From: Veillonella rogosae JCM 15642
GTDB lineage: Bacteria; Bacillota; Negativicutes; Veillonellales; Veillonellaceae
Assembly: GCF_002959775.1 (NCBI RefSeq)
Contig: NZ_PPCX01000004.1
Location: 62,001 to 126,000 of the forward strand
Direction: 5' to 3'
Length of the DNA: 64,000 nt
The notes below the pieces were generated by a model, which did not search any database, was not told where the DNA came from, and saw only the letters and a list, made by a program, of their open reading frames with translations. Position 1 is the first letter of the stretch; every line of letters begins with the position of its first letter. Shown one piece after another: positions 44,477 to 53,164 of the stretch. The translations under genes were made by a program, and so were the position numbers.

Positions 44477-44592
44477 ATATTAATGATTGAGGGCTGTTTT
44501 GTTACAGCCCCTTTTATGTTATACAAAAAAATTGGTATACTGATTTTAAGTTATAGATTTTGGTTAAATAGTTGTTTGAAAATAGAGGGCCT

Positions 44593-45009
44593 ATGAAAAC
44601 GACAAAATCTTTCGGAGAGTATCCAAAATATTCTCTCCATGATGCAAGAGTCCAAAAAATAGAATACGTAGACGATAGTTTAATCTTTACATTTGACTAT
44701 ATTTTTTCTTATGAGAACGGTATTGAACAAACTCATAAGGCCAAGATTGTATTTGAGAAATGTGATGTTGATGATCTAGAAATTCTCGTTTTTAATAGTA
44801 CAATCTTAGATACTTTCAAAGGTAAAAGGATTGATTTACCTCAGTATCAGCAGGATTATAGTGAAAGTGAGTTCGAGGTCATTACAGAGACTTATAACTG
44901 GGGCCGAGCAGTATTCCAAGGGTGGTTACGGACCGAAGGGAATCCCGTACATTGTATAATGAACATATACTTTACAGGTGATATGGTATATGTAATCGAT
45001 GAGGCCTAA
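44593..45009 (+). CDS. Hypothetical protein, 138 residues
   Basis: Soluble, mainly beta by pattern (SLIFTFDYIFSYENGIEQTH; VHCIMNIYFTGDMVYVID). ATG 44593 with AGAGGG upstream is preferred. The segment FGEYPKYSLHDARVQKIEY resembles small proteins that describe themselves only as conserved hypothetical. The next gene starts one base after its stop, so the two are co-transcribed. Unknown function. Confidence 0.65.
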   Translation: MKTTKSFGEYPKYSLHDARVQKIEYVDDSLIFTFDYIFSYENGIEQTHKAKIVFEKCDVDDLEILVFNSTILDTFKGKRIDLPQYQQDYSESEFEVITETYNWGRAVFQGWLRTEGNPVHCIMNIYFTGDMVYVIDEA

Positions 45010-45010
45010 T

Positions 45011-45340
45011 ATGAGTAATTTAGATTTTACTATTTGCTGTATAGTTACTTTCTTTAGCAAGAAGAGGGGGACTCCACCGAATTTGAATAATGGAAAGTAT
45101 TGTCCTCGTCTTGTTATAAAGGGTTCTAATCAGATGTTAGGTGTAAATTTTATTGATGGTGAAGATGTCATCTTTGATCGACCAATACGAACTAATGCTC
45201 TGCCAGTAAATGAAGATATAGATTATTCTGCCTTACAAGTAGGTACAGAGTTCTTTATCATAGAAGGCAGCACTATTGTTGGTGAAGGGATTGTAAAAGA
45301 AATTTTTCAACATAAACCACATGGGAGAAAACAATTGTAG
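45011..45340 (+). CDS. Small protein with EF-Tu-like beta-barrel domain
   Basis: 109 residues from ATG 45011 (GAGG at 45001-45004, six bases spacing, inside the end of the preceding gene). The pattern RLVIKGSNQMLGVNFIDG..V.FDRP, then YSALQVGTEFFIIEGSTIVGEGIV, fits the stand-alone EF-Tu domain II/III-like barrel proteins found as short hypotheticals in many bacteria. Function unknown; it lacks a GTPase domain. Confidence 0.65.
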   Translation: MSNLDFTICCIVTFFSKKRGTPPNLNNGKYCPRLVIKGSNQMLGVNFIDGEDVIFDRPIRTNALPVNEDIDYSALQVGTEFFIIEGSTIVGEGIVKEIFQHKPHGRKQL

Positions 45341-45386
45341 AGTATTATATCCATTGGTGGTTCTATAATCTTTAGAAGGAGCTTTT

Positions 45387-45806
45387 ATGGCGATTACGTA
45401 TACAGAAGAACGAAATTTTACCCCTCAGCAAGTAGCGGATTTATTTCTATCTGTTCGTTGGGTAGTAGGTAAATATCCTGATCGATTACACAAGGTTCTC
45501 ATGAATTCGTCTCGTGTGATTTCTGCGTGGGATGGTGACCGTTTAGTTGGTCTTATTCGTGTCATGGATGATAGCGAGTTGGTGTGCTTCATCAATTATG
45601 TACTGGTTCATCCTGAGTATCATGGCCGCGGTATTGCTGGTCATTTGCTAGAAGTGGTGAAAGAGGCTTACAAGTCTTACCTGTACATTAATGTTATGAT
45701 TGGTGATAGCAAGAATGCACCATTTTATGAGAAACATGGATTTAAGGTAAAAGAGAATTCCTTGCCAATGCAATATCGGAATGTGCCGAAATATACAAAA
45801 AAATAA
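45387..45806 (+). CDS. GNAT N-acetyltransferase
   Basis: 139 residues, one GNAT domain. The acetyl-CoA loop is in VLVHPEYHGRGIAGHLLEVV (about 72-91), followed by FYEKHGFKVK. It acetylates a small amine using acetyl-CoA; the substrate is unknown. AGAAGGAGC precedes the ATG. Confidence 0.86.
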   Translation: MAITYTEERNFTPQQVADLFLSVRWVVGKYPDRLHKVLMNSSRVISAWDGDRLVGLIRVMDDSELVCFINYVLVHPEYHGRGIAGHLLEVVKEAYKSYLYINVMIGDSKNAPFYEKHGFKVKENSLPMQYRNVPKYTKK

Positions 45807-45851
45807 TTGGTCGGATAATCTGTATAGCAAGTAAGTGGTCAAATTGTTAAT

Positions 45852-45890
45852 AAAAGGCTACACGTACATAGAGTTACGTGTAGCCTTTGT
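45852..45890. terminator. Bidirectional-type terminator
   Basis: AAAGGCTACACGTA (45853-45866) / TACGTGTAGCCTTT (45875-45888), perfect 14-bp stem, 8-base loop. Confidence 0.85.
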
Positions 45891-45942
45891 TATGTAAAAC
45901 GGTATATACTAGAATCGATATGTAGATACGATGGAGATGGAT

Positions 45943-46431
45943 ATGGATATTTTAATACGAAAAGCGACAACCTCTGATTTAGATTTGTTAACACATATAG
46001 AAGCAATTTGTTTCCCTCCTGCTGAGGCGGCGCCTCGTGAGGCTTTTAAGGAACGATTAGATCATTATGCAGGTCAGTTTTTAATTGCCTTTGACGGCGA
46101 TACACCTATTGGTTTTATCGATGGTTTTGTGTCTGATGATGAAATCTTAACGGATGAGATGTTCGCCGATGCTTCGCTGCACAATCTGAACGGTGCATGG
46201 CAAATGATTTTTGGCCTAAATACATTGCCAGAATACCGCAACCGTGGTGTTGGAGGTCAGTTGATAGAGGCTTTCATAGACTTGGCCAGAGAGGAAAAAC
46301 GTAAGGGTGTCATTTTAACATGTAAGGAAGAAAAGATTCCTTATTACGCAAAGTTTGGTTTTGTAAATGAAGGTGAATCAGAGTCTGATCATGGTGGTGC
46401 CAAATGGTATCAGATGCGTGTTGCGTTTTAG
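45943..46431 (+). CDS. GNAT N-acetyltransferase
   Basis: 162 residues. GNAT features: TLPEYRNRGVGGQLIEAFID (acetyl-CoA loop) and YYAKFGFVNEGES late. The start is ambiguous among ATGs at 45931, 45937 and 45943; the last is chosen because GGAG at 45933-45936 stands six bases before it. Resembles the YhbS-like group. Unrelated in sequence to the previous GNAT beyond the fold. Substrate unknown. Confidence 0.85.
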   Translation: MDILIRKATTSDLDLLTHIEAICFPPAEAAPREAFKERLDHYAGQFLIAFDGDTPIGFIDGFVSDDEILTDEMFADASLHNLNGAWQMIFGLNTLPEYRNRGVGGQLIEAFIDLAREEKRKGVILTCKEEKIPYYAKFGFVNEGESESDHGGAKWYQMRVAF

Positions 46432-46514
46432 TGACTTTGTTATGGCAATATAGTTATTAATCGATAAAAATAAATTATAGAGTTTGATGGACATTTTTAT
46501 AGATTGTTCTAATG

Positions 46515-46560
46515 AGAAGCTAAAACTCCGCTTTGTGGTTGAGTTTTGGCTTCTTTTTTG
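46515..46560 (+). terminator. Terminator after the GNAT gene
   Basis: AGAAGCTAAAACTC / GAGTTTTGGCTTCT with a T-run. Confidence 0.85.
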
Positions 46561-46607
46561 CTAAAAAGTGTAGATGTTACAAGGATAGCCTTACCCCTAT
46601 ACGTTTA

Positions 46608-46636
46608 TTGACACTGTATATAGCGCATGCTACGAT
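46608..46636 (+). promoter_or_regulatory. Promoter of the cobalamin-regulated ABC operon
   Basis: TTGACA 46608-46613 and TACGAT 46631-46636, spacing 17, upstream of the riboswitch. Confidence 0.7.
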
Positions 46637-46659
46637 GAGAAAAATCACATATGATTGGG

Positions 46660-46880
46660 TTAGGTGTTTATAGACTTAATAGAGAATTTGGTACAAGCCA
46701 AAGCGGTCACGCCACTGTAACAGCGAGGGACTTTGCATAAATGACGATATGCTCTTAGTCACTGAGATAATATCTTGGGAAGGCGCAAAGTAACGTTAAA
46801 CTGAAGCCAGGAGAACTGCCTAATTAACAATTGCCAATTGACCTGCGAGTGACAGGGATGGGGATTTGCATAGATGAATG
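46660..46880 (+). promoter_or_regulatory. Cobalamin riboswitch
   Basis: Family blocks are present in order: AAGCCAAAGCGGTCACGCCACTGT (46697-46720, in part), then AGTCACTGAGAT, TTGGGAAGGCGCAAAGTAA, and the signature GAAGCCAGGAGAACTGCC near 46803-46820. It precedes a BtuFCD-like importer and a terminator (46960), so cobalamin binding should reduce expression. Confidence 0.85.
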
Positions 46881-46959
46881 GTCGAACTATAAGTATATAG
46901 TTGGTAGTTCATTCTATCTATTAGCTTTTAGGCGTGGTAGTTAGTCTAACTGAGATGAC

Positions 46960-46996
46960 AGCCCGTTTCCTCTTCGTGGGGAAACGGGCTTTTTGT
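46960..46996 (+). terminator. Riboswitch-associated terminator
   Basis: AGCCCGTTTCC (46960-46970) / GGAAACGGGCT (46980-46990) followed by TTTTG. Placed between the aptamer and the first gene, it is the likely expression platform. Confidence 0.88.
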
Positions 46997-47047
46997 GTTG
47001 ATAACATGTGATTGTGTATTTTGAGAGTTTTGAATTGAGGTGCTTTT

Positions 47048-48220
47048 ATGTTTAAGAAAAAGAAATTTATGGCTTATCTTGCCACGGTGCTCCTGCTAGT
47101 TGTGAGCATGATTATGACAGCTTGTGGTGGTCCAGCAGATACGAAAAAGGATGCCGCACAATCTGGCAAGCAAATTGAGATTACAGACGTAACAGGTCAA
47201 AAAGTTACGTTGAAAAAACCTGCAGAACGCGTAGTAGTTCAATTGAGTGCTTCTGGTGGGGCCTTCTTGACTATGGCTGCATTGCAAGGCAAAGATGTGG
47301 CTAAGACTATTGTTGGTATTGACCCTTATTTGAGCAAGTTGCGTACAGATATGTGGGATCGTTACAAATCTGAAGTGCCAGAGTTGGAAAAAATTCCTCT
47401 CATTGGTAACGTAAATGACAAAACATTTGATGTGGAAAAAGTAATTTCCTTGAATCCAGATGTTATCTTCATGCCTTTATACTTTAAAGATCAATACGAG
47501 TCTGATTACAAACCTAAAATCGATGCAGCTGGTATCCCTACTATTTATATCGATTACCATGCTGAAAAGCTTGAAAACCACCAAAAATCTATCGAAGCTA
47601 TCGGTAAAGCATTGGGTAAAGAAGAGCGTGCAGCAGAAATCAACAAGTTCTATACTGAACGTTTAACAAGAGTTATGGACCGCATTAGCAAAATTAACAA
47701 ACCAAAACCAACTGTTTACATTGAAACAGGTAACGAAGGTCCAGAAGGTTTAGGTTTTGCCTATAGTGCAAACGTAGCATGGGGCGCATTAGCAACTCAA
47801 GTTGGTGGCGACCTTATTACTAAAGATGTAGTTCAAAAAGCAGGTCCTGTTAACCCAGAATTTATTTTGGAAAGAAACCCAGATATCATCATCATTATCG
47901 GTTCCTACTGGCCTAAGAAACCGACATCCATGCGTTTAGGTTTCGATACAAATGAAGCAAAATCTCAAGCGTTGTTGAAAGCTTTCACCACAGAACGTCA
48001 AGGCTGGCCTGAATTGAAAGCCGTTCAATCTAAAAACGTTTACTCTACTCACCATGGTTTACCTCGTGAAGTATATGACGTTGCAGTATTCGAATATTTA
48101 GCTAAAACATTCTACCCTGAGGAATTCAAGGACGTAGATCCAGAAGGTACACTTAAGGAATTCTATGACAAATTCCTTCCATTCTCTTACGGTGGCGTTT
48201 GGTTTATGCAGTTGAACTAA
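47048..48220 (+). CDS. Cobalamin/siderophore-type ABC substrate-binding lipoprotein (BtuF-like)
   Basis: 390 residues. Lipobox MTAC, Cys26. Periplasmic-binding protein fold of the FecB/BtuF class: ITDVTGQKVTLKKPAERVVV, SLNPDVIF, then ERNPDIIIIIGSYW in the second lobe. It captures a corrinoid (indicated by the riboswitch) or iron complex and passes it to the permease. The family itself does not separate B12 from siderophores, so the substrate rests on the riboswitch. GAGGTGC precedes the ATG. Confidence 0.86.
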   Translation: MFKKKKFMAYLATVLLLVVSMIMTACGGPADTKKDAAQSGKQIEITDVTGQKVTLKKPAERVVVQLSASGGAFLTMAALQGKDVAKTIVGIDPYLSKLRTDMWDRYKSEVPELEKIPLIGNVNDKTFDVEKVISLNPDVIFMPLYFKDQYESDYKPKIDAAGIPTIYIDYHAEKLENHQKSIEAIGKALGKEERAAEINKFYTERLTRVMDRISKINKPKPTVYIETGNEGPEGLGFAYSANVAWGALATQVGGDLITKDVVQKAGPVNPEFILERNPDIIIIIGSYWPKKPTSMRLGFDTNEAKSQALLKAFTTERQGWPELKAVQSKNVYSTHHGLPREVYDVAVFEYLAKTFYPEEFKDVDPEGTLKEFYDKFLPFSYGGVWFMQLN

Positions 48221-48236
48221 AAAGGAGTTTTTCGTA

Positions 48237-49286
48237 GTGACAGAAACTAACAATCAGTACAATTATAAGAAACAGAGCTATAAAAAGCTCATGTTTATTA
48301 TCATCGGTCTGATCATTTGCGCGGTAAGTTTTGTTACCGATATTATTGTAGGTCCTGCATCACTTACGTTGAGTGATGTATGGCTAGCATTAACAGACCC
48401 ATCCGAGGTTTCCAAAAATGCGTATGTCATCATTTGGTCAATTCGCCTTCCGACGGCCATTATGGCATTACTGGTAGGCGCCTCCTTGGGCATTGCTGGT
48501 GCTGGTATGCAAACTATCCTTGATAACCCGTTATCTAGCCCGTATACACTTGGTATATCTGCAGGGGCTGGCTTCGGTGCTTCTCTCATGGTAGTTGTAG
48601 GCGCTAGTGCATTAGAGTTTTTAGGTGTCTTTATGGTTCCATTCGGCGCCTTCGTATTTGCTAGTTTGACGAGCTTCTTTATCTATTCCATCAATAAGAT
48701 TAAGAATTTCTCTTCTGAAACGATGATTCTCGCTGGTATCGGCATGATGTTCTTGTTCCAAGCACTTCAATCCTTGATGCAATATATGGCATCTCCTGAG
48801 GCCCTTCAAAACATCGTATTCTGGACAATGGGTAGCTTAGCAAAGGCAAACTGGATTAATATCTCCATCGTTCTCCTCGTGCTAGTTATCATGCTTCCAC
48901 TCATGATGCGTGAGTCTTGGCGTTTAACGGCTTTAAAATTAGGCGATGAAAAGGCCTCTGGTCTAGGTGTTGATGTTGAAAGCTTGCGCGTAAAAGTATT
49001 TGCTTTCATTTCCCTTATCACTGCCGTAGCCGTTTCCTTCGTTGGAACTATTGGTTTTATCGGTATTGTAGGTCCACATATTGCACGTATGCTCGTAGGT
49101 GAGGATCAACGGTATTTCTTGCCTCTATCTGCAGTGTGTGGCATGGCGATTTTGTCTCTCGCATCTATTGCGAGTAAAATGCTCGTTCCTGGGGCGATGT
49201 TCCCAATCGGTATTGTGACAGCAATCATCGGCGTACCTTTCTTCTTCTCGTTGGTATTAACTAGGAAAAGGAGCTATTTCAAATGA
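48237..49286 (+). CDS. FecCD/BtuC-family ABC permease
   Basis: 349 residues, about ten membrane segments. Family motifs: RLPTAIMALLVGASLGIAGA, NPLSSPYTLGISAGAGFGAS, and the ATPase-contact region GTIGFIGIVGPHIARMLVG. The start is GTG 48237 with AAAGGAG nine bases upstream. It ends in ATGA overlap with the ATPase gene, implying coupled translation. Inner membrane channel of the corrinoid importer. Confidence 0.9.
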   Translation: MTETNNQYNYKKQSYKKLMFIIIGLIICAVSFVTDIIVGPASLTLSDVWLALTDPSEVSKNAYVIIWSIRLPTAIMALLVGASLGIAGAGMQTILDNPLSSPYTLGISAGAGFGASLMVVVGASALEFLGVFMVPFGAFVFASLTSFFIYSINKIKNFSSETMILAGIGMMFLFQALQSLMQYMASPEALQNIVFWTMGSLAKANWINISIVLLVLVIMLPLMMRESWRLTALKLGDEKASGLGVDVESLRVKVFAFISLITAVAVSFVGTIGFIGIVGPHIARMLVGEDQRYFLPLSAVCGMAILSLASIASKMLVPGAMFPIGIVTAIIGVPFFFSLVLTRKRSYFK

Positions 49287-50059
49287 TTGAAGTTCATAAT
49301 TTAACCTTTGGCTATTCCTCTACGGAAGACGGACAAATCTTGAAGGGCGTTGATTTTGCCGCTAAAACTGGTAAATTGACGGCTCTCATCGGTACCAATG
49401 GTGCTGGTAAATCTACACTGTTAAAAACAATTATGGGTATCTTGAAAGGCAAGGGCGACATTACCATCAATGGTAAATCTGTAGCTGAATATTCTACAAA
49501 GGATTTCAGTAGTACAGTGAGCTACTTGTCTCAAGATAATGACTGTAGAGTCAATTTGACTGTTTTTGAAGTCGTTATGCTAGGGCGCATGGGATCCATG
49601 TCCTTCCGCGTAAGTGATGAAGACATTGCAGCTACACAAGAGGTGTTGGAACGGTTGAACTTGCAACGCTTTGCATCGCGCAGCATTATGGAGCTCAGCG
49701 GTGGTCAACGCCAACTTGTGTTCATGGCCCAGGCCCTTGTAAAAGAACCTAAAATCTTAATTCTTGATGAACCGACGAGTGCGCTAGATTTGCACAAGCA
49801 ATTTGACTTGTTAACATTGCTAAAAAATCTGACTCAAGAAAATGATTTTACAACACTTGTAACATTACATCATCTTGATCTGGCGGCTATGTTCGCAGAT
49901 GAAATCATCGTGCTCAAAGAGGGTAGAGTATACGCTCAAGGTGCACCGAAAGACATCTTTACAGAAGCCATGATGGAAGATGTATACCGTGTTAAAACTA
50001 AAATCTATATGGACGACAAAGGCATGCCTCATGTCATTCCATTAGAAGCTATTAACTGA
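49283..50059 (+). CDS. Cobalamin/iron-type ABC ATPase (BtuD-like)
   Basis: 258 residues. Walker A GTNGAGKST near 39-47, signature LSGGQRQL near 138, Walker B LILDEPTSALD near 157-167, and a His switch (LVTLHH). It powers the importer with the two upstream proteins. It is the last gene of the unit and is followed by a terminator. Confidence 0.92.
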   Translation: MIEVHNLTFGYSSTEDGQILKGVDFAAKTGKLTALIGTNGAGKSTLLKTIMGILKGKGDITINGKSVAEYSTKDFSSTVSYLSQDNDCRVNLTVFEVVMLGRMGSMSFRVSDEDIAATQEVLERLNLQRFASRSIMELSGGQRQLVFMAQALVKEPKILILDEPTSALDLHKQFDLLTLLKNLTQENDFTTLVTLHHLDLAAMFADEIIVLKEGRVYAQGAPKDIFTEAMMEDVYRVKTKIYMDDKGMPHVIPLEAIN

Positions 50060-50081
50060 TTAACGCATCAGTTCAACAAAT

Positions 50082-50129
50082 AAAAGAAGCTGAAATCTTT
50101 GCAGTGCATTGATTTCAGCTTCTTTTTTG
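50082..50129 (+). terminator. Terminator of the BtuFCD-like operon
   Basis: AAAGAAGCTGAAATC / GATTTCAGCTTCTTT with a T-run. Confidence 0.9.
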
Positions 50130-50217
50130 TAAGGAAAAATATTAAGTTTCTACAATTACTTTAATTAGACTATACGGGTTTGCCTATTATTGTGTACACC
50201 AAAATTCATATGGTTAA

Positions 50218-51318
50218 TTAAATGATTTCCTTTACCTGTGCCACGCCTTTATCGGTCAGCATATAGTACCCATTTGTTACGTACAACAAGCCTTGTTTCT
50301 TAAGGTGTGATGCGGCTTGGTGGGTATAGTCTGGTTTCCAGTTCAAGTGTTCGTGAATGGTGCCGATACCATTTTCAATGGCCGCCACAGGTGTGTTCAT
50401 ATGGGTATAGATGTGGCAGAGCATCATCGTTTCTCGATAGTGACGACGCAAGTGGCGCTGGCGAAGATAGGTTGCAATATAGCCTGTCTTTGGCGTGCCA
50501 ATAACGGCAATTAATAAGGCGAGACCGATTGTTGTTGCGATAGCGCCTGCAATGGATACGTCTAGGGTGAAAGCGACTTCTGTACCGATGACGGCACAGA
50601 TAATGCCGATGATGATGCTGCTAGTGAGCATGGCTTTCACAGAGTCCGTCCATAAATAAGCGATAACCGCAGGTCCGATCATGAGGCCGATAACGAGGAT
50701 AGCGCCTACTGCTTGGAATGAAGCTACCACGGTAAGGGACACCATGGTCATCAGCACGTAGTGGATGAGGGCAGGCATGAAGCCGAAGAGCCCTGCTAAT
50801 AGTGGATCGAAGGTAGATAGCTGCAATTCCTTGTAGAAGAGCATAACTAATACGAGGTTGATGACCGCTACTCCAAGAGAAATCCATAGAGATACAGGAC
50901 CTAAGTCGGTACCGTTTATAATCCATCTGTCGAATGGGGCGAACGCGATTTCCCCTAGAAGTGCCGTATCTACGTCAAGGTGTGCGTTACCGCTATAGAG
51001 ACTGACGAGGATGATGGCAATGGAGAAGAGGAGCGGGAAGATGATACCAATGGACGCGTCTTCGTTGACGAGGCCCGTGTTATGAATCATCTCTGTAAGC
51101 CATACCGTTCCTACGCCGACTACGGTTGCCCCTACTAAAAGCAAGGGAGAGTTTAAGTCTTCCGTTACAAAGAAAGCGAGCACGATGCCGAGGAATACGG
51201 TGTGCGTAATGGCGTCAGCCATCATGGACATGCGGCGTAGCACGAGGAATACACCAGGGATAGCACACGCGATGGATACCGCAATAGCGATGAGTAAAAT
51301 CTCTGTATGTACTGTCAT
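50218..51318 (-). CDS. Mn/Zn-type ABC permease with C-terminal winged-helix domain
   Basis: 366 residues. The first 275 form an ABC-3 permease (RRMSMMADAITHTVFLGIV; SFQAVGAILVIGLMIGPAV; about eight membrane segments). The last 80 or so (from about 286) are soluble and read as a winged helix-turn-helix: MMLCHIYTH.., TIHEHLNWKPDYTHQAASHL, GLLYVTNGYYMLTDKG. Similar permease-HTH tails are known in TroD/MntD-like proteins. Its start overlaps the previous permease (ATGA). It is the last gene in the operon. Confidence 0.87.
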   Translation of the reverse strand: MTVHTEILLIAIAVSIACAIPGVFLVLRRMSMMADAITHTVFLGIVLAFFVTEDLNSPLLLVGATVVGVGTVWLTEMIHNTGLVNEDASIGIIFPLLFSIAIILVSLYSGNAHLDVDTALLGEIAFAPFDRWIINGTDLGPVSLWISLGVAVINLVLVMLFYKELQLSTFDPLLAGLFGFMPALIHYVLMTMVSLTVVASFQAVGAILVIGLMIGPAVIAYLWTDSVKAMLTSSIIIGIICAVIGTEVAFTLDVSIAGAIATTIGLALLIAVIGTPKTGYIATYLRQRHLRRHYRETMMLCHIYTHMNTPVAAIENGIGTIHEHLNWKPDYTHQAASHLKKQGLLYVTNGYYMLTDKGVAQVKEII

Positions 51319-52274
51319 GGGGCACCTCCTATGCGAGGCTGCTCTGCTCTATATATTTTTTGTTGTAAATCGGAGGGACTTATCTTTGCAGTTTCTGATA
51401 ATAAAGCTTGTTTTGATTGTTTGTTTTTACGATATTGCCACAAGATGCCTCTATTAGGTGCAAATATGAGGCTCAACAGTACGATAACCGACAGAATGAC
51501 GATGATCGCAGGACCTGTAGGCAGTTTTTGTACTGTTGTACTCCAAATGGTACCGCCCATAGCAGATACCATGCCGAAACATCCTGCTAGTATACACATG
51601 GTACCGAGCTTGTTCGTCCACTGACGGGCCCCTACGGCCGGTGCAATGAGTAGGGAACTAATCAAGATAGCACCTACTGATTGAATGCCGATGATGATGG
51701 TCATGATCAATAGTGAACGATATAAAATGAGTGTAAAGGTGACGGGAATTTGCAATGTTTTAGCGTATTCTACGTCAAAGGAAATGAGTTTTAGCTCTTT
51801 CCAAAATAAGGCTGTTAAAACGATTATGATGAGCGCTGCCGCCGATGTAATGTACACATCGCGGGCTAATATGGTGGCGGCTTGTCCAAATATAAATTTT
51901 GAAAGCCCCGCCTGACCTGCATTGTTCAGACTTTGAAGGTAGGTGAGTAGAACCATACCAAGACCAAAGAAAGCAGATAGTATAGTAGCTAGAGCACCAT
52001 CGAATTTGATTTTACTGTTTTCAACGGTGATGGTTATGAGCCACGCCGCAGTGATAGAGGACAGGGCGGCACCTATAATGAGTACCTCAATGTCTTTTAT
52101 ACCGGTCAGCAAGAATGCGATAACGACACCGGGCAGTGCCGCGTGGGAGAGGCCGTCACCGATGAGGCTTTCCTTGCGCAGTACTGCGAAGGTGCCTGCA
52201 ATACCACTGGCAAGGCCCAAAAGAGCTGTGCCGAGCAATACCATCTGTGTTGTATAGGATTGGAGTATGGTCAT
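51315..52274 (-). CDS. Mn/Zn-type ABC permease
   Basis: 319 residues, ABC-3 family: LRKESLIGDGLSHAALPGVV near the N-terminus, IIGIQSVGAILISSLLIAPA about two-thirds along, eight or so membrane segments and a charged tail. It pairs with the other permease as the membrane channel. It overlaps the ATPase gene by 4 bases upstream and the second permease by 4 bases downstream. Confidence 0.9.
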   Translation of the reverse strand: MTILQSYTTQMVLLGTALLGLASGIAGTFAVLRKESLIGDGLSHAALPGVVIAFLLTGIKDIEVLIIGAALSSITAAWLITITVENSKIKFDGALATILSAFFGLGMVLLTYLQSLNNAGQAGLSKFIFGQAATILARDVYITSAAALIIIVLTALFWKELKLISFDVEYAKTLQIPVTFTLILYRSLLIMTIIIGIQSVGAILISSLLIAPAVGARQWTNKLGTMCILAGCFGMVSAMGGTIWSTTVQKLPTGPAIIVILSVIVLLSLIFAPNRGILWQYRKNKQSKQALLSETAKISPSDLQQKIYRAEQPRIGGAP

Positions 52275-53002
52275 ACAATCCTCCCCTTGCCGTAGGTGCG
52301 CTCGATGGCCTCATCAGTAAAGGTATCTACTACGGGGCCATAGGCAACAGTTTGCTTGTTGACCATCGTTACCCAGTCGAAATATTGAGGTACCGTATTT
52401 AAATCGTGGTGTACGACGATTACCGTTTTACCGCGCGCTTTCATTTCTTGTAAAAGGGAGATAATGGCGTGCTCCGTCGTTTTATCGACGCCCTTGAAAG
52501 GCTCGTCCATGAGGTATATATCTGCCTCTTGTACGAGGGCTCTCGCGAGGAATACACGCTGTTGTTGGCCCCCTGAAAGTTGACGGATTTGCCTGTTTAC
52601 ATAGTCGCTCATGCCCATTTTTTCAATCATGGAGAGGGCGAGCTCCTTATCCTTTTTACTTGGTCGTTTGAACCAACCTAGATGACCATAGCGACCCATA
52701 AGTACAACGTCTAATACGGTAGTGGGAAAGTCCCAGTCTACGCTACCGCTTTGAGGGACATAGGCGATTTTCTTGTAATCCTTTTTGTCCATTGCAAGGT
52801 GGTGGTCGATATAAAACTTAACACTACCTGAGATAACTGTTAATAGGCCTAACATGGCCTTTAATAATGTAGATTTACCGGCTCCATTAGGGCCGACGAT
52901 GGCCGCTAAGGAACCGATGGGTACCTTCATATCTACGTCCCATAATACAGGTTTTGTCGTATAGGCTACGGTCATATCTTCAACTTCAACGGCCCATTCC
53001 AT
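52271..53002 (-). CDS. Mn/Zn-type ABC ATPase
   Basis: 243 residues. Walker A GPNGAGKST near 38-46, signature LSGGQQQR near 142, Walker B YLMDEPFKGVD near 160-170, His switch VVHHD. It belongs to the metal importer ATPases (MntB/ZnuC/TroB). A GGAGG lies before the ATG. It is separated from the binding protein gene by 162 bases containing several inverted repeats. Confidence 0.92.
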   Translation of the reverse strand: MEWAVEVEDMTVAYTTKPVLWDVDMKVPIGSLAAIVGPNGAGKSTLLKAMLGLLTVISGSVKFYIDHHLAMDKKDYKKIAYVPQSGSVDWDFPTTVLDVVLMGRYGHLGWFKRPSKKDKELALSMIEKMGMSDYVNRQIRQLSGGQQQRVFLARALVQEADIYLMDEPFKGVDKTTEHAIISLLQEMKARGKTVIVVHHDLNTVPQYFDWVTMVNKQTVAYGPVVDTFTDEAIERTYGKGRIV

Positions 53003-53022
53003 AGAGACCTCCTTTTATCAAT

Positions 53023-53158
53023 AGTGCTACTAGCTAATATTGCTAGTAGCACTTGTACTTACAATAACAAAGTAAATTTAAAACTATCTAAGTCCTAAGT
53101 CCGAACTGTAACCAGACCTGTAAATTTACTTTGTCGTATTTGATTAAGTTAATCAAAT
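53023..53158. repeat. Cluster of inverted repeats between the metal binding protein and ATPase genes
   Basis: Three perfect inverted repeats: AGTGCTACTAGC/GCTAGTAGCACT (53023-53053), CAAAGTAAATTTA/TAAATTTACTTTG (53068-53133) and ATTTGATTAA/TTAATCAAAT (53138-53158). None has a clear U-run, so they are not plain terminators. They may be mRNA processing or stability elements. Confidence 0.7.
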
Positions 53159-53164
53159 CATTGT

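Noticed and set aside
43958-45340. Toxin-antitoxin module
   Set aside because: No protein in the run matches a toxin type I recognise, and the packing does not show a two-gene toxin-antitoxin pair; kept only as a hypothesis about immunity genes.
53023-53053. Terminator splitting the metal ABC operon
   Set aside because: The stem is perfect but no T-run follows on the minus strand, so it is listed as an inverted repeat rather than a terminator.
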